Shown here: positions 16,953 to 26,406 of the stretch, in pieces
Layout: each line of letters begins with the position of its first letter
Position numbering within the stretch: the stretch's first letter is position 1
Assembly: GCA_017882335.1 (NCBI GenBank)
Contig: JADGPR010000015.1
Coordinates: forward strand, 1-51,982
Source of the DNA: Bacteroidales bacterium
GTDB lineage: Bacteria; Bacteroidota; Bacteroidia; Bacteroidales; FEN-979
DNA length: 51,982 nt
Direction: 5' to 3'
Position numbers and translations under genes: made by a program
Notes under the pieces: model-generated
What the model saw: only the letters and a program-made list of their open reading frames with translations
Databases searched by the model: none
Told to the model about the DNA's origin: nothing

Positions 16953-18412
16953 AATCGGAATCCGACAGTAGAGGTCAGCGCACTGATAGTATACCTGTTT
17001 TGTGAAGGGTTGACCATTGTGGGGTCATAAAAATAATAATCTTCTTTTGTTTGCGTCCACCGGTAAGTCATATCAAAGAAAAAGTGCTTAACCCGGTATC
17101 CCCAACCAAAAGATGCAACAAGCATCTCTGACGTGTTGATGCTGGATTGATATGGACTTCCGTAATAACCGAATCCCCCTCTCAACAGGAAGTTCTGTAT
17201 TCTCCATTCGGTTCCGAAACGCAAGTTTAGTGGGGACTTGTACTTGTTTTTAATGTCTGTATTCACATCAGAGAAACTTGTACTGGTGGCAGAAAAACTG
17301 GATTGTGAATAGTTTACATATTCATATTCTCCGCTTATGAGCCCGAATTTCCCTATAATAAATGCAATGCTTCCGATCGCCCTGAATGGTGTGGTAAGCT
17401 GGTAATCAAATGAACCTAGGGGTGAACTTGCAGAACCCGTCGGGAGTGAATCATAAACTCCGGTCATATCGCTGTTCCAGCTGTCTCTCATATTACCATA
17501 GTATGTAGGAGTGTGAATTGAAGCCCCGATCCGGATCCAGTCCGCCGGACGGTAAATAAGACCGATTTTCAGGTTTATACCGGTCCCGTGTGTTTCAAGA
17601 TCCTGGTTGAAAGTCATGGACCTAAAATATGGGATGGTCTGATCATTTTTCACTTCCCTGTATTGAGAGTGCTCATAATACCGGATAATTGGTATTCCGA
17701 TGGTAGCGCCGATATATAAACGGTCGTTGTAGTTGGCCCCGAAAGCAAAATCAAATTCATTGATCGAACCCTCGGTAGTTACTAATTTTGACTGGATCAC
17801 TCCCCCGTTAGGGGCATCATTGGCATAGATGCGGTTAAGTGTATCTTTAAGATAGATAAGATTGGAGTTGAGAGCCAGTGAGATATCGAATGGGTATTGG
17901 TCGTCTACCATACCGGGAGTAATGCCACCTGGTGTGTTATTAAGAATATTGACATATTGCGTCAGCAGGGAATTTTTATTGTTTGTTCCTTCCATAAATA
18001 CGCGGTTGTTGAAATCATTCTGCCGGTTCATGCCAAATGCAACGTTGAATCCCTTAAAGCCTGAACTGCTCTTGTTTTTGCCCTCCAGGTGAAAAACCAA
18101 ACCCAGGTTGTCCATTCCAACATTGAATTTATTATCCCTGTTGGTTTCCATGTTATAGTTGGAATAAGAATTTTCCATCCGGATGGAAGGGCTGAGGGTC
18201 ATTTCAGAGCTTGTAAAAAGTCCAAGTCCTGCAGGATTGGTTGCAATGGAAGAGAAGTCGGCGCCGACAGCGCCAAATGCTCCCCCAAGTCCCTGGAATC
18301 GTGCGGACCCACCATAGAGGATTCGAGAATAGCGCAATGCATCTGATGAATTCTGTGAAAACAGAGTGGGTATATAGCTTATGAAAAGCACGATGATCAA
18401 AAGTCGTTTCAT
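16949..18412 (-). CDS. FadL/OMPP1-family outer-membrane transporter
   Basis: The 487-residue protein has a signal peptide ending near LFSQ and an outer-membrane barrel ending in Phe (TVGFRF). The N-terminal plug segment ARFQGLGGAFGAVGADFSSI followed by NPAGLGLF is the hallmark of the OMPP1/FadL/TodX family. The later sequence gives alternating strands with Tyr/Trp girdles. Family members carry hydrophobic compounds such as fatty acids across the outer membrane; the substrate here is unknown. A TATTTTTG box at 18460-18467 on the minus strand is a candidate -7 element. Confidence 0.88.
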   Translation of the reverse strand: MKRLLIIVLFISYIPTLFSQNSSDALRYSRILYGGSARFQGLGGAFGAVGADFSSIATNPAGLGLFTSSEMTLSPSIRMENSYSNYNMETNRDNKFNVGMDNLGLVFHLEGKNKSSSGFKGFNVAFGMNRQNDFNNRVFMEGTNNKNSLLTQYVNILNNTPGGITPGMVDDQYPFDISLALNSNLIYLKDTLNRIYANDAPNGGVIQSKLVTTEGSINEFDFAFGANYNDRLYIGATIGIPIIRYYEHSQYREVKNDQTIPYFRSMTFNQDLETHGTGINLKIGLIYRPADWIRIGASIHTPTYYGNMRDSWNSDMTGVYDSLPTGSASSPLGSFDYQLTTPFRAIGSIAFIIGKFGLISGEYEYVNYSQSSFSATSTSFSDVNTDIKNKYKSPLNLRFGTEWRIQNFLLRGGFGYYGSPYQSSINTSEMLVASFGWGYRVKHFFFDMTYRWTQTKEDYYFYDPTMVNPSQNRYTISALTSTVGFRF

Positions 18413-18459
18413 AGGACAATAAAATTTTTAAATTCTGAACTGATTTCTTTTTTATCCTT

Positions 18460-18467
18460 CAAAAATA
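18460..18467 (-). promoter_or_regulatory. -7 box of the FadL-like gene
   Basis: TATTTTTG on the minus strand, about 48 bases upstream of the ATG at 18412, matches TAnnTTTG. No clear -33 partner was found. Confidence 0.4.
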
Positions 18468-18484
18468 TTCTCTTTCAGATGTTG

Positions 18485-19810
18485 TTATCTCCTTCTGCCG
18501 CTTCCGCCACTATTGCCTGAGTTGCCACCTGAATTTGACGGGGACGAATTGGAACGCGAGGGAGCAGAATAACTGGGGCTCGATGACCGTGATGGAGCGG
18601 AATTTCCGGGTGAAGAGTAAGATCTTGACGGAGTGCTGTAGCTGCGGCTACCGCCCGAAGGATTTGAATAAATCCTGGAGTTACCCCCGGTGTTGGAAGG
18701 AGAGGAATACCTCCTGCCCGAAGGGCTAGGGGTGCTGTTATTGCTATTCCGGTTGGAATTTTCTTTCACGCCGGTAGGACGGCCCTGCTGTGTACGGGGA
18801 TTGATGTATTCCTGGCTTGATTTCGGCTGCCTGTATGCCGGTGAAGAGTAAGTCTGGGCATCCGATCGGGTTGCTTGTTGCTGGTTTCCGGGCCTTGTAT
18901 ACCTTGGTGCAGGTTTCTGGCGCTGAACAGAATTACGATCTGACCGGGTTCTATTATCCTGGTTGTTTCTTACAACCCGAGTATTCTCCTGAGTGCTTGA
19001 ACGGGTGTATCTGTAGTGCTGTTTATCGGGAGGAATGCGGTTGATATCGGTGCGGCCCGAACGGGTTTGATCAGAAGAACGATTGACTACACCAGGATCA
19101 ACGGTTCTTGTGTTTTTCACCTGTCCTAACTCTGACTTGGTTCCTGTGGTGCTGGTTCTGGAGTTTCTTCCGCCATCATGGGTAGAAAGGGTCCTTCTCT
19201 GTCCATAATAGTAGTCCCTTGAATTTCCATTGTTCCAGTCCCAACCCCCGTGATGGTGGCCGTATCCGTAACCTCCCCAATAAGGATAATCCCAGTACCA
19301 AGGGTAGTAAGGATAATAACTATAATATGGATAGCCCCAGTAATAGGGATAGCAGAAACTGCAATCTCCCCATCCGTATCCCAAACCGAATGAGTAGGAA
19401 GGTCCCCAGAATGATGAGCCCCAGGAATTCCCGAAATAGATGTTTATATCCGGGGAAGTTCCACCTGAAGAAGAAGTGGAATCGGAAGACCCGGTATAAT
19501 ATTCGTTGCTATAGTTCAGTCCGGAATTATTACCATTAAACCTTTTGATTCTTGCAGCATAGGAATTGTTGCTGTAATCTTGATTTGAAGTGGCAGATGT
19601 GGCTGTAAGGGCGGATGAACTGTCGGGTGATGCAATAGAATGCGAACCGGAAAGATCTTCATTCTGGATTTTCGGCTTTGAAGTGATCTTTGAATGATCA
19701 GACCTGGTGGAATAAACATCATCGTAAGTATAACCGGTTGTTTTTTGCTGAGATTTGCAGCCGAACAGAAAGGTAGCGATGATGACGCTGAAGATGATTA
19801 ATTTTTTCAT
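18485..19810 (-). CDS. Tyr/Gly/Ser-rich lipoprotein of unknown function
   Basis: The start chosen is the ATG at 19810 (MKKLIIFSVIIATFLFGC), preceded by a purine-rich AAAAGGAG. It gives a 441-residue lipoprotein with Cys18 as the lipid site. A longer reading to 19972 would run back into proS. The middle (about residues 115-200) is extremely rich in Tyr, Trp, Gly and Pro, with a Cys pair in WGDCSFCYPYYW and a GHHHGG cluster. The C-terminal ~200 residues are disordered-looking Ser/Arg/Asn/Gly sequence ending in GRRR. No family is recognised. The composition suggests an extended surface-exposed structural protein. Confidence 0.75.
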   Translation of the reverse strand: MKKLIIFSVIIATFLFGCKSQQKTTGYTYDDVYSTRSDHSKITSKPKIQNEDLSGSHSIASPDSSSALTATSATSNQDYSNNSYAARIKRFNGNNSGLNYSNEYYTGSSDSTSSSGGTSPDINIYFGNSWGSSFWGPSYSFGLGYGWGDCSFCYPYYWGYPYYSYYPYYPWYWDYPYWGGYGYGHHHGGWDWNNGNSRDYYYGQRRTLSTHDGGRNSRTSTTGTKSELGQVKNTRTVDPGVVNRSSDQTRSGRTDINRIPPDKQHYRYTRSSTQENTRVVRNNQDNRTRSDRNSVQRQKPAPRYTRPGNQQQATRSDAQTYSSPAYRQPKSSQEYINPRTQQGRPTGVKENSNRNSNNSTPSPSGRRYSSPSNTGGNSRIYSNPSGGSRSYSTPSRSYSSPGNSAPSRSSSPSYSAPSRSNSSPSNSGGNSGNSGGSGRRR

Positions 19811-19872
19811 ATGATGTTCTCCTTTTGAAATTTGGGATGAATTGAAGTTCTTTAGGATCGCGATAATTTTAT

Positions 19873-19880
19873 TACTTTTG
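19873..19880 (+). promoter_or_regulatory. -7 box of proS
   Basis: TACTTTTG fits TAnnTTTG, about 52 bases before the proS ATG. It lies in the gap between the divergent lipoprotein and proS genes. Confidence 0.45.
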
Positions 19881-19932
19881 TAGCAGTACGATGAACCCGG
19901 AAAGACTGCAAATATTATACCATACTCAATAA

Positions 19933-21408
19933 ATGGCAAAAGATTTTCCAACAAGAAATGAAAATTATTCACAATGGTACAATGACCTTGTGATCAAGGC
20001 CGACCTGGCAGAAAATTCGGCAGTTCGTGGATGCATGGTGATAAAACCCTATGGTTATGCTATCTGGGAGAAAATTCAAGCAGCCCTGGATAAGAAGTTC
20101 AAGGATACAGGTCATAGCAATGCTTATTTCCCGATCTTCATACCGAAATCCTTCTTTAGCCGCGAAGCAAGTCACGTGGAGGGTTTTGCAAAAGAATGTG
20201 CGGTGGTTACCCATTACCGCCTGAAAGCATCCCCGGATGGAAAAGGGGTGGTGGTGGATGAGGAGGCCCGTCTGGATGAAGAGCTGATTATACGGCCTAC
20301 TTCCGAAACCATCATCTGGGATACATACCGTAACTGGATCAAATCTTACCGTGACCTTCCAATCCTGATAAACCAGTGGGCGAATGTTGTGAGATGGGAA
20401 ATGCGGACCAGGCTTTTTCTCCGGACCACTGAATTCCTTTGGCAGGAAGGGCATACGGCTCATGCAACGCGTGAAGAGGCCGTCCATGAAGCAGAAACTA
20501 TGCTGAATGTTTATGCCGATTTCGCGGAGAACTGGATGGCTATTCCTGTGATAAAGGGAACCAAAAGCCCGGCAGAACGGTTTGCAGGCGCTATTGAAAC
20601 TTACGCGATCGAAGCCCTGATGCAGGATGGCAAGGCATTACAGGCCGGAACATCTCATTTTCTTGGAGAGAACTTTGCAAAAGCATTTGATGTTAAATTC
20701 CTGAACCGGGAAAACCAACTCGAATATGTATGGGCTACCTCATGGGGCGTATCCACGAGGCTTATGGGGGCATTGGTCATGTCGCATTCTGACGACAACG
20801 GCCTTGTGTTACCTCCCAGGCTGGCACCCATCCAGGTTGCCATTGTACCGGTTTTCAAAACCAAAGAACAGCTTGACCTTATCTCGGAAAAGGTCTTCCC
20901 TCTGAAAAGAGCATTGGAAGCAAAAGGGATATCTGTAAAATATGACGATCGGGACACCCATAAGCCCGGCTGGAAATTTTCAGAATACGAGTTTAAGGGC
21001 GTTCCTGTGAGGATCACAATCGGGCCAAGAGACATTGAGCAAGGAACCGTCGAAGTTGCCCGTCGTGACACCCTGGAAAAAGAGGTCTTCCAGATGACAG
21101 ATATTGAAAACAAGGTGGTCAATTTACTCGACCAGATTCAGAAAAACCTTTACAACAAGGCCCTTGATATGAGAGAAACAAATTCTTACAGAGTGGATAC
21201 CTGGGAGGAGTTTAAACGTGTTTTGGATACAACCGGGGGATTTATTTACGCCCATTGGGACGGCACAGCCGAAACGGAAGAAAAAATCAAGGAAGAAACC
21301 AAAGCCACCATACGGGTAATCCCTCTGAACAATCCACAGGAAAGCGGAAAATGCATCTACTCCGGAAAGCCGTCTTCCCAGCGTGTCATATTTGCCCGGG
21401 CATACTAA
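19933..21408 (+). CDS. proS: prolyl-tRNA synthetase (archaeal/eukaryotic type)
   Basis: It charges tRNA-Pro in the cytoplasm. The 491-residue protein is the shorter type without the bacterial editing insertion. Class II features are visible: [35 protein letters not shown], the motif-2 region [20 protein letters not shown], and motif 3 [21 protein letters not shown]. The anticodon-binding domain begins near residue 300. The chain ends in Tyr (FARAY), as is typical of this type. It abuts the convergent GIN-domain gene with no intergenic gap. Confidence 0.97.
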   Translation: MAKDFPTRNENYSQWYNDLVIKADLAENSAVRGCMVIKPYGYAIWEKIQAALDKKFKDTGHSNAYFPIFIPKSFFSREASHVEGFAKECAVVTHYRLKASPDGKGVVVDEEARLDEELIIRPTSETIIWDTYRNWIKSYRDLPILINQWANVVRWEMRTRLFLRTTEFLWQEGHTAHATREEAVHEAETMLNVYADFAENWMAIPVIKGTKSPAERFAGAIETYAIEALMQDGKALQAGTSHFLGENFAKAFDVKFLNRENQLEYVWATSWGVSTRLMGALVMSHSDDNGLVLPPRLAPIQVAIVPVFKTKEQLDLISEKVFPLKRALEAKGISVKYDDRDTHKPGWKFSEYEFKGVPVRITIGPRDIEQGTVEVARRDTLEKEVFQMTDIENKVVNLLDQIQKNLYNKALDMRETNSYRVDTWEEFKRVLDTTGGFIYAHWDGTAETEEKIKEETKATIRVIPLNNPQESGKCIYSGKPSSQRVIFARAY

Positions 21409-22176
21409 TCAGAACTCGATAAGCTGACCGGCTCCCGTGATGTGCGCATATACGGTATCGGTTTTCCCTGTATAATAGATATTGCCGATTGACCGGATTG
21501 TTGCATCCAGGTATTTAACGGCGTTAACATAACAGTCGTTGGTCCCGGTATTCGACACATAGGTGAAATCGGTGTTCAGATCTTTCAGTTGAAGAAATCC
21601 AAAATCTCCCAAAACAACAGAATTATATACTGCCCTTCCCCTGACTGTGATATCTGCAGTTCCCATATGTTCATAAATAAATCCCTGATTCACATTGATG
21701 GAGAGATCGATACTCCCGCAACCTCCCCAAACATCCAGCAAGAATGATTCGGGTGTCAGGACATTGGTGGAGGTAATATTACCGGCCGACAGGTAATAGA
21801 TCTTTCTCAGGTTTTTCACATGAACATAAACATTCAATGGTTTATCATAACTGCGCACCCAGTTACAGGTATTGGTATTATCGATTACCAGTTGCCGGTT
21901 TTCGGTTACGGTCTTGATGCCTACTATTATTTTTTCACCGGCTTCAACTACTACACTGTTGACCGTATCCTGGGTTAGGATGATGTCGATATTCTCTCTG
22001 GCAATGATGGTATCGAAATCGGTTACGATCCGTGCTTCTTTAATGACAGTGCCGGAGCTGGTAAAACAATCTGCTCCTGATTTCTTACAGGAGGAGATGC
22101 CTGAAAACACCGTCAGTAGGATCAGGCCTGCCAGGCAGATGCGATTCGTTGAATTATTTATGAACTTTTTTCCCAT
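21409..22176 (-). CDS. GIN-domain (DUF2807) lipoprotein
   Basis: The 255-residue lipoprotein has Cys30 in FSGISSC. The mature part has the DUF2807 'auto-transporter adhesin head GIN' pattern: FDTIIARENIDIILTQ near residue 54, then short beta-helix repeats with LRKIYYLSAGNITS and LDVWGGCGSIDLSINV. The family is abundant in Bacteroidota and surface-associated; function is unproven. Its start overlaps the end of the PagL-like gene by 23 bases, indicating one operon. Confidence 0.85.
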   Translation of the reverse strand: MGKKFINNSTNRICLAGLILLTVFSGISSCKKSGADCFTSSGTVIKEARIVTDFDTIIARENIDIILTQDTVNSVVVEAGEKIIVGIKTVTENRQLVIDNTNTCNWVRSYDKPLNVYVHVKNLRKIYYLSAGNITSTNVLTPESFLLDVWGGCGSIDLSINVNQGFIYEHMGTADITVRGRAVYNSVVLGDFGFLQLKDLNTDFTYVSNTGTNDCYVNAVKYLDATIRSIGNIYYTGKTDTVYAHITGAGQLIEF

Positions 22177-23338
22177 AAGTTTGTTCGATATGCAGGCCCA
22201 ATCCCCATCCGATGTAATCAGCCCGTCCCCAATGAACTTTAAGCATCACATTGGCATAAAAATCTTTTGTAAATTTATATTGAAATGAGATCTTCTCGTA
22301 GAACGGGCCATTGCTTCTTTCCAGTCCTCCAAGGTAATACCCGAGATTCAGGATAAAACCGAGTTTTGAAAGCACAAGCATATATGCGGCATTGATTCCC
22401 GGCCGGAGGATATTTAGTTTATTTGTTACATCGACCCCACGGCTTTCAAGAATTTTAACATGAGATTCATCGTATGAAAAATCCAGCCCAAATCCCCACT
22501 TACTTTTTCGTTGAACTGGGAAGAAGGTGTTTTCATACAAATGATAAACCATGTAGTTTTTCCCGAGAACTGCCTTCATGTTCTTCCATCCCAGGGATAC
22601 CCCGATATCAAACTCAATGCTGTGTCTCAAGATAGCTGAGTAGGGCTCGGTAGGAGGAACGAACCGGTCGCCAATGGATCTGTTTTCCCTTGCAAGCCGG
22701 TATGCTATTCCGGCATTGATCGCCGGAATATTCAATCCATAATTCGGCAGTTTCAGCGAACCGTTGGAAAAGTGTTGCAACCCAAATCCCAGCGACAAGG
22801 TCAACCTCTCGGTCAGTTTGTAGCGGGCTTCGAGCATCATATTCACAGAAGCATTAATATGCGAACCGATGGCAAGGTTCTTGTAATTGGTTAGCCGGTC
22901 GAATCGTTTGGTGAGATAGCCAACTCCCAACCCAAACCGGAGATTAAACATGAAATTCTTATGCCGCACCAGCGGAAAATTGATGAAAGGGAAGATGGAG
23001 AATGCCGAACCCAGTGCTGGAGATTTCCCAAGTCCGGTGTAAAGAAAACTTATCCCGATGTTGGGATAACCAAAAGCCCTTTCCCATTTATGTTTTCCGA
23101 AGGTTTCCTGTTGAAGGTTGATTTCAAAGACCGGGAAATGGCCGTTAAACTTTTCCAACTCAATGTGTTGTGCATAAAGGAATCCGTAATAAAAACGCCC
23201 TTCCAACATCATATTTGAGGTAAAGAGCATGTGTTTATATTCCTGTGATCTGACTGGAGAAGAATACAATATTAAAAAAATAACCGACGATATGAGAAGG
23301 AGAAATGATGCGAATGAATGTGTAAATAAAGTTCTCAA
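22154..23338 (-). CDS. PagL-like acyloxyacyl hydrolase / lipid A deacylase
   Basis: This is an outer-membrane beta-barrel of about 394 residues. The block GLQHFSNGSLKLPNYGLN contains the His-x-Ser pair typical of PagL-type 3-O-deacylases. No ATG precedes the signal peptide. I chose a TTG at 23338, giving MRTLFTHSFASFLLLISSV and a good signal peptide ending near VRSQ. The longer reading to a TTG at 23371 overlaps a TAACTTTG -7 box (23369-23376) and so is unlikely. The chain is longer than enterobacterial PagL (about 170 residues), as is usual for Bacteroidota relatives with extra strands. It is co-directional with the GIN lipoprotein. Confidence 0.78.
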   Translation of the reverse strand: MRTLFTHSFASFLLLISSVIFLILYSSPVRSQEYKHMLFTSNMMLEGRFYYGFLYAQHIELEKFNGHFPVFEINLQQETFGKHKWERAFGYPNIGISFLYTGLGKSPALGSAFSIFPFINFPLVRHKNFMFNLRFGLGVGYLTKRFDRLTNYKNLAIGSHINASVNMMLEARYKLTERLTLSLGFGLQHFSNGSLKLPNYGLNIPAINAGIAYRLARENRSIGDRFVPPTEPYSAILRHSIEFDIGVSLGWKNMKAVLGKNYMVYHLYENTFFPVQRKSKWGFGLDFSYDESHVKILESRGVDVTNKLNILRPGINAAYMLVLSKLGFILNLGYYLGGLERSNGPFYEKISFQYKFTKDFYANVMLKVHWGRADYIGWGLGLHIEQTYGKKVHK

Positions 23339-23368
23339 ATCAAGAATTATTAGATCGTTCTTGTTGTA

Positions 23369-23376
23369 CAAAGTTA
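23369..23376 (-). promoter_or_regulatory. -7 box of the PagL-like gene
   Basis: TAACTTTG on the minus strand. It overlaps the upstream-most possible start and therefore supports the TTG at 23338 as the real start. Confidence 0.4.
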
Positions 23377-23443
23377 GGAGGATTTCTTCATTACGCGAAC
23401 CACGGCCAGGTTAACTATATTAACATGAAAACCGATAAATCCT

Positions 23444-23451
23444 TATTTTTG
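23444..23451 (+). promoter_or_regulatory. -7 box of mazG
   Basis: TATTTTTG, 13 bases before the mazG ATG at 23465, which implies a leader of only about 7 bases. Confidence 0.45.
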
Positions 23452-23464
23452 TAAAAAAATAAAA

Positions 23465-24244
23465 ATGGAAGAGCGCGTTGCCGCATTCGGGCGGTTGCTG
23501 GAGATCATGGATGAACTCAGAACCAAATGTCCCTGGGACCAGAAGCAGACTTTGGAGAGCCTGAGGTACCTAACCATTGAGGAAACCTATGAGTTATCCG
23601 ATTCTATCCTGGAAAAAAATATGGATGGGATCAAGAAGGAACTGGGAGACCTGATGCTTCACCTGGTCTTTTATTCCAGGATCGCCTCTGAAACAGGTAG
23701 TTTTGATATCCTTGATGTGTTAAATAATATCATCACAAAACTCATAGACCGTCATCCTCATATCTTTGGGGATGTCAAAGTGAACAGTGCCAAAGAAGTG
23801 AGGGATAACTGGGAAAAGATCAAACTGAAAGAAAAAGGAAATGAATCAGTCCTTTCGGGTGTCCCGAATTCATTGCCTGCTATTGTCAAGGCATACAGGA
23901 TCCAGGAAAAAGCAAGCGGAGTAGGATTCGACTGGGAAAAACCGGAGCAGGTTTGGGAAAAGGTAATGGAAGAATTGAACGAACTGAAGGAAGAGGTCAG
24001 CAAAGGCGCAGCTGTTGAAAAAAAAGAGGATGAACTGGGCGACCTGTTATTTGCCATTGTCAATTATGCAAGGTTCATCGATGTGAATCCTGAAGATGCG
24101 CTTGAAAGAACGAACCGGAAATTCATACAACGGTTCCAGTACCTTGAAGAAAAAGCCAAGAAGCTAAACAAGCCACTTCATGACATGACACTTGGCGAAA
24201 TGGATGTTTTCTGGGAGGAAGCTAAGAGCTGGAAGCCAATATAA
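23465..24244 (+). CDS. mazG: nucleoside triphosphate pyrophosphohydrolase
   Basis: It hydrolyses (d)NTPs, including aberrant ones, to NMP and PPi as a house-cleaning enzyme. The 259 residues carry two tandem MazG domains. The first has CPWDQKQTLESLRYLTIEE followed by EELGDLMLH-type acidic helices (KKELGDLMLHLVFYS). The second has EELNELKEEV and EDELGDLLFAIVNYAR. Metal-binding Glu/Asp residues are kept in both. The downstream glycosyltransferase reading frame overlaps its 3' end if an ATG start is used. Confidence 0.95.
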   Translation: MEERVAAFGRLLEIMDELRTKCPWDQKQTLESLRYLTIEETYELSDSILEKNMDGIKKELGDLMLHLVFYSRIASETGSFDILDVLNNIITKLIDRHPHIFGDVKVNSAKEVRDNWEKIKLKEKGNESVLSGVPNSLPAIVKAYRIQEKASGVGFDWEKPEQVWEKVMEELNELKEEVSKGAAVEKKEDELGDLLFAIVNYARFIDVNPEDALERTNRKFIQRFQYLEEKAKKLNKPLHDMTLGEMDVFWEEAKSWKPI

Positions 24245-25703
24245 TCCTGACTTTGTGAGCGTTTTTTCCAAACCGACACTGAAACTTTGGTTGATCCCGG
24301 TAGGGTTGATCCTTCTTAATTTTATCCTGAAGATAATTTTTCTGGGAAGAAGGGACATCGCGATGGATGAACCCTTTACAATTTTTTATGCCCAGGCCGG
24401 TTTCCCTGCCCTTTTTGAGATGCTGAAAACCGAAAACAATCCTCCATTGTTTTTCGTGCTTCTGCATTACTGGATAAAAGTCTTTGGCATCTCGGCTTTA
24501 TCTGTAAGGTTCCTGCCATTTCTCTTCAGCACACTGACTGCCCCTGTGATTTACCTCACCGGACGACGATTTTTTTCGGTACGGTCGGGTATTCTTGCAT
24601 CCCTGATCTTTACCTTTTCAAATTATCACCTGGCGTTTTCCCATGAAGCAAGGGTTTATCCGTTGTTTGCATTGCTGACCTGCTTTTCCATGTATTTCTT
24701 TTTCTCCCTGGTTCAAAACCCGGAGCGGAGAACTCCCCTTTATCTGTTAATTCTTGCCAATGTTTTACTGATCTATTCGCATTTCTTTGGCTTTTTTGTG
24801 ATCGTTATACAGTTACTTTCCTGCCTGATCTTCCCGGATACCCGGAAAGCAACAAAGATTTGCCTTCAAGCCCAGGTGGCGACCCTGTTTTTTTATTTAC
24901 CCTATTTCCCTGTTTTTTTCAGTCGTTTCTTTGCTTCCTCAGGTGGTACCTGGGTTCCGCCTCCTGTATTCAGCGATCTGTATACCATGGTGTGGAGGTT
25001 CAGCAATGTACCTGTAGTAACAGTATTTTTTCTCATGATTCTGACGGCAGCAGTGGTGAAATATTTTATGGAATGGAGAAATTCTTTGGTACTTCTTTCT
25101 CCGTTTCATAAGATTCTCTTGCTGTGGTTCTTTTTCCCCTACCTGGCTATCTTTCTCCTTTCTTATAAAATCCCGATGTTCCTTGACCGTTATATGATCT
25201 TTACTTCCATTGCTTTTTATTTGCTGGTTGCACATGCAATCATATATATATGGGGATCGCGTAAGAACATTTTTTATGTTTTGTCGGTATTAGCAGTCGG
25301 AGGGATGCTTCTGACTTTTAACCCAAACATCGATAATCATCGCAGGCTGAAAAAAGTTATTGAGGTTATCCACGATCTGAAGAAGAAGGAGACTCTGGTA
25401 TTAATGTGCCCTGAATGGCTCGACCTGGGTTTTACCTATTATTATAATCAGGAGTATTTCAAGGATTACGGAAATCTCAGGCAGAACCTTCAAAAGGAAT
25501 CCATTTTTCCTGTGAGCCATCCTGATCAGATTCCACAAGGGATCATGGAAAAAGCAACCTCTGTTATTCTCCTGGAAGAATGGCCTGAGGTTGTGGATAA
25601 AAATAATGAAGTCTTGAAAAAGATATCAGGCAGATTCAGCGATTGCAGGGTAATCAATATCCCTGAAGCCTACAAGATGTATTATTTCAGCAGGAGAAAA
25701 TGA
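24192..25703 (+). CDS. integral-membrane glycosyltransferase, GT39/ArnT-like
   Basis: This is a multispanning inner-membrane protein with about 10-12 helices. The conserved acidic motif of the GT39/PMT fold is in the first periplasmic loop (DIAMDEPFTIFYAQ), followed by NNPPLFFVLLHYWIKVFG and the Ser-His-Glu-Ala-Arg stretch in SHEARVYPLFAL. It would transfer sugars from a polyprenyl-phosphate donor. The start is uncertain. The ATG at 24192 overlaps mazG by 53 bases; a GTG at 24255, 11 bases after the mazG stop, would give a more natural 482-residue protein. The C-terminal ~120 residues form a soluble domain. Confidence 0.82.
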   Translation: MAKWMFSGRKLRAGSQYNPDFVSVFSKPTLKLWLIPVGLILLNFILKIIFLGRRDIAMDEPFTIFYAQAGFPALFEMLKTENNPPLFFVLLHYWIKVFGISALSVRFLPFLFSTLTAPVIYLTGRRFFSVRSGILASLIFTFSNYHLAFSHEARVYPLFALLTCFSMYFFFSLVQNPERRTPLYLLILANVLLIYSHFFGFFVIVIQLLSCLIFPDTRKATKICLQAQVATLFFYLPYFPVFFSRFFASSGGTWVPPPVFSDLYTMVWRFSNVPVVTVFFLMILTAAVVKYFMEWRNSLVLLSPFHKILLLWFFFPYLAIFLLSYKIPMFLDRYMIFTSIAFYLLVAHAIIYIWGSRKNIFYVLSVLAVGGMLLTFNPNIDNHRRLKKVIEVIHDLKKKETLVLMCPEWLDLGFTYYYNQEYFKDYGNLRQNLQKESIFPVSHPDQIPQGIMEKATSVILLEEWPEVVDKNNEVLKKISGRFSDCRVINIPEAYKMYYFSRRK

Positions 25704-25720
25704 AACCAGGTTGATTCGTT

Positions 25721-26353
25721 TCAGTGGTTTGATAGGTAACTTGCTACACCCTCAGAAGTAGCTTTCATTCCCTGGTCTCCTTTATGCCAATCGGCTGGAC
25801 AAACTTCCCCGTTTTCTTCATTAAACTGGAGTGCATCCACCATCCGTAATGCTTCATCAATGCTGCGTCCCAATGGAAAGTCATTGACCACCTGATGACG
25901 TACAATGCCCTGTTTATCGATGAGGAATAATCCTCTGTATGCCTGCGCTACACCGTCAAATTCAATGGTGCCGTCTTCGTTGTAAATCCATTCGCCGGCC
26001 AGCACATCATAATTTGCTGCAATGGTCTTTGAGAGGTCAGAAACGACCGGGTATTTTACACCTTGGATTCCGCCTTTTTTCTTTTCGGTATTCAGCCATG
26101 CCCAGTGGGAAAATTTGGAATCAATGGAGCAGCCGACAACCGCCACATTCCGTTTTTCAAATTCCTGGAGTTTCTCCTGGAAGGCTAAAAGTTCGGTGGG
26201 ACAAACAAATGTAAAATCCAATGGATAGAAGAAAAAGATCACATGCTTCTTCCCGATATACTGCTGAAGGGAGAATTTTTCGACAAATTCGCCTCCGTTT
26301 ACAACGGCATCCGCTTCGAATAAGGGAGCTTTCTTACCAACTAATACTGCCAT
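25721..26353 (-). CDS. 2-Cys peroxiredoxin (AhpC/TSA family)
   Basis: It reduces hydrogen peroxide and organic hydroperoxides. The peroxidatic Cys51 is in DFTFVCPTELLAF, and the resolving Cys near residue 185 is in NGEVCPADW, so it is a typical 2-Cys enzyme. No ahpF-like reductase lies next to it. A TATCTTTG box (26389-26396) stands upstream, and a palindrome covers the expected -33 region, which may point to peroxide-responsive control. Confidence 0.95.
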   Translation of the reverse strand: MAVLVGKKAPLFEADAVVNGGEFVEKFSLQQYIGKKHVIFFFYPLDFTFVCPTELLAFQEKLQEFEKRNVAVVGCSIDSKFSHWAWLNTEKKKGGIQGVKYPVVSDLSKTIAANYDVLAGEWIYNEDGTIEFDGVAQAYRGLFLIDKQGIVRHQVVNDFPLGRSIDEALRMVDALQFNEENGEVCPADWHKGDQGMKATSEGVASYLSNH

Positions 26354-26388
26354 ATTTCAGATTTTTAAGATGAATGATTATTTTACTG

Positions 26389-26396
26389 CAAAGATA
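26389..26396 (-). promoter_or_regulatory. -7 box of the peroxiredoxin gene
   Basis: TATCTTTG on the minus strand, about 36 bases before the ATG. No -33 TTTG is present at the right distance; that place is taken by the palindrome at 26413-26424. Confidence 0.45.
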
Positions 26397-26406
26397 AAAA
26401 TAATTT

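Noticed and set aside
19811-19972. N-terminal extension of the Tyr/Gly-rich lipoprotein
   Set aside because: It would run into proS on the opposite strand. The ATG at 19810 has an AAGGAG sequence and gives a proper lipoprotein signal.
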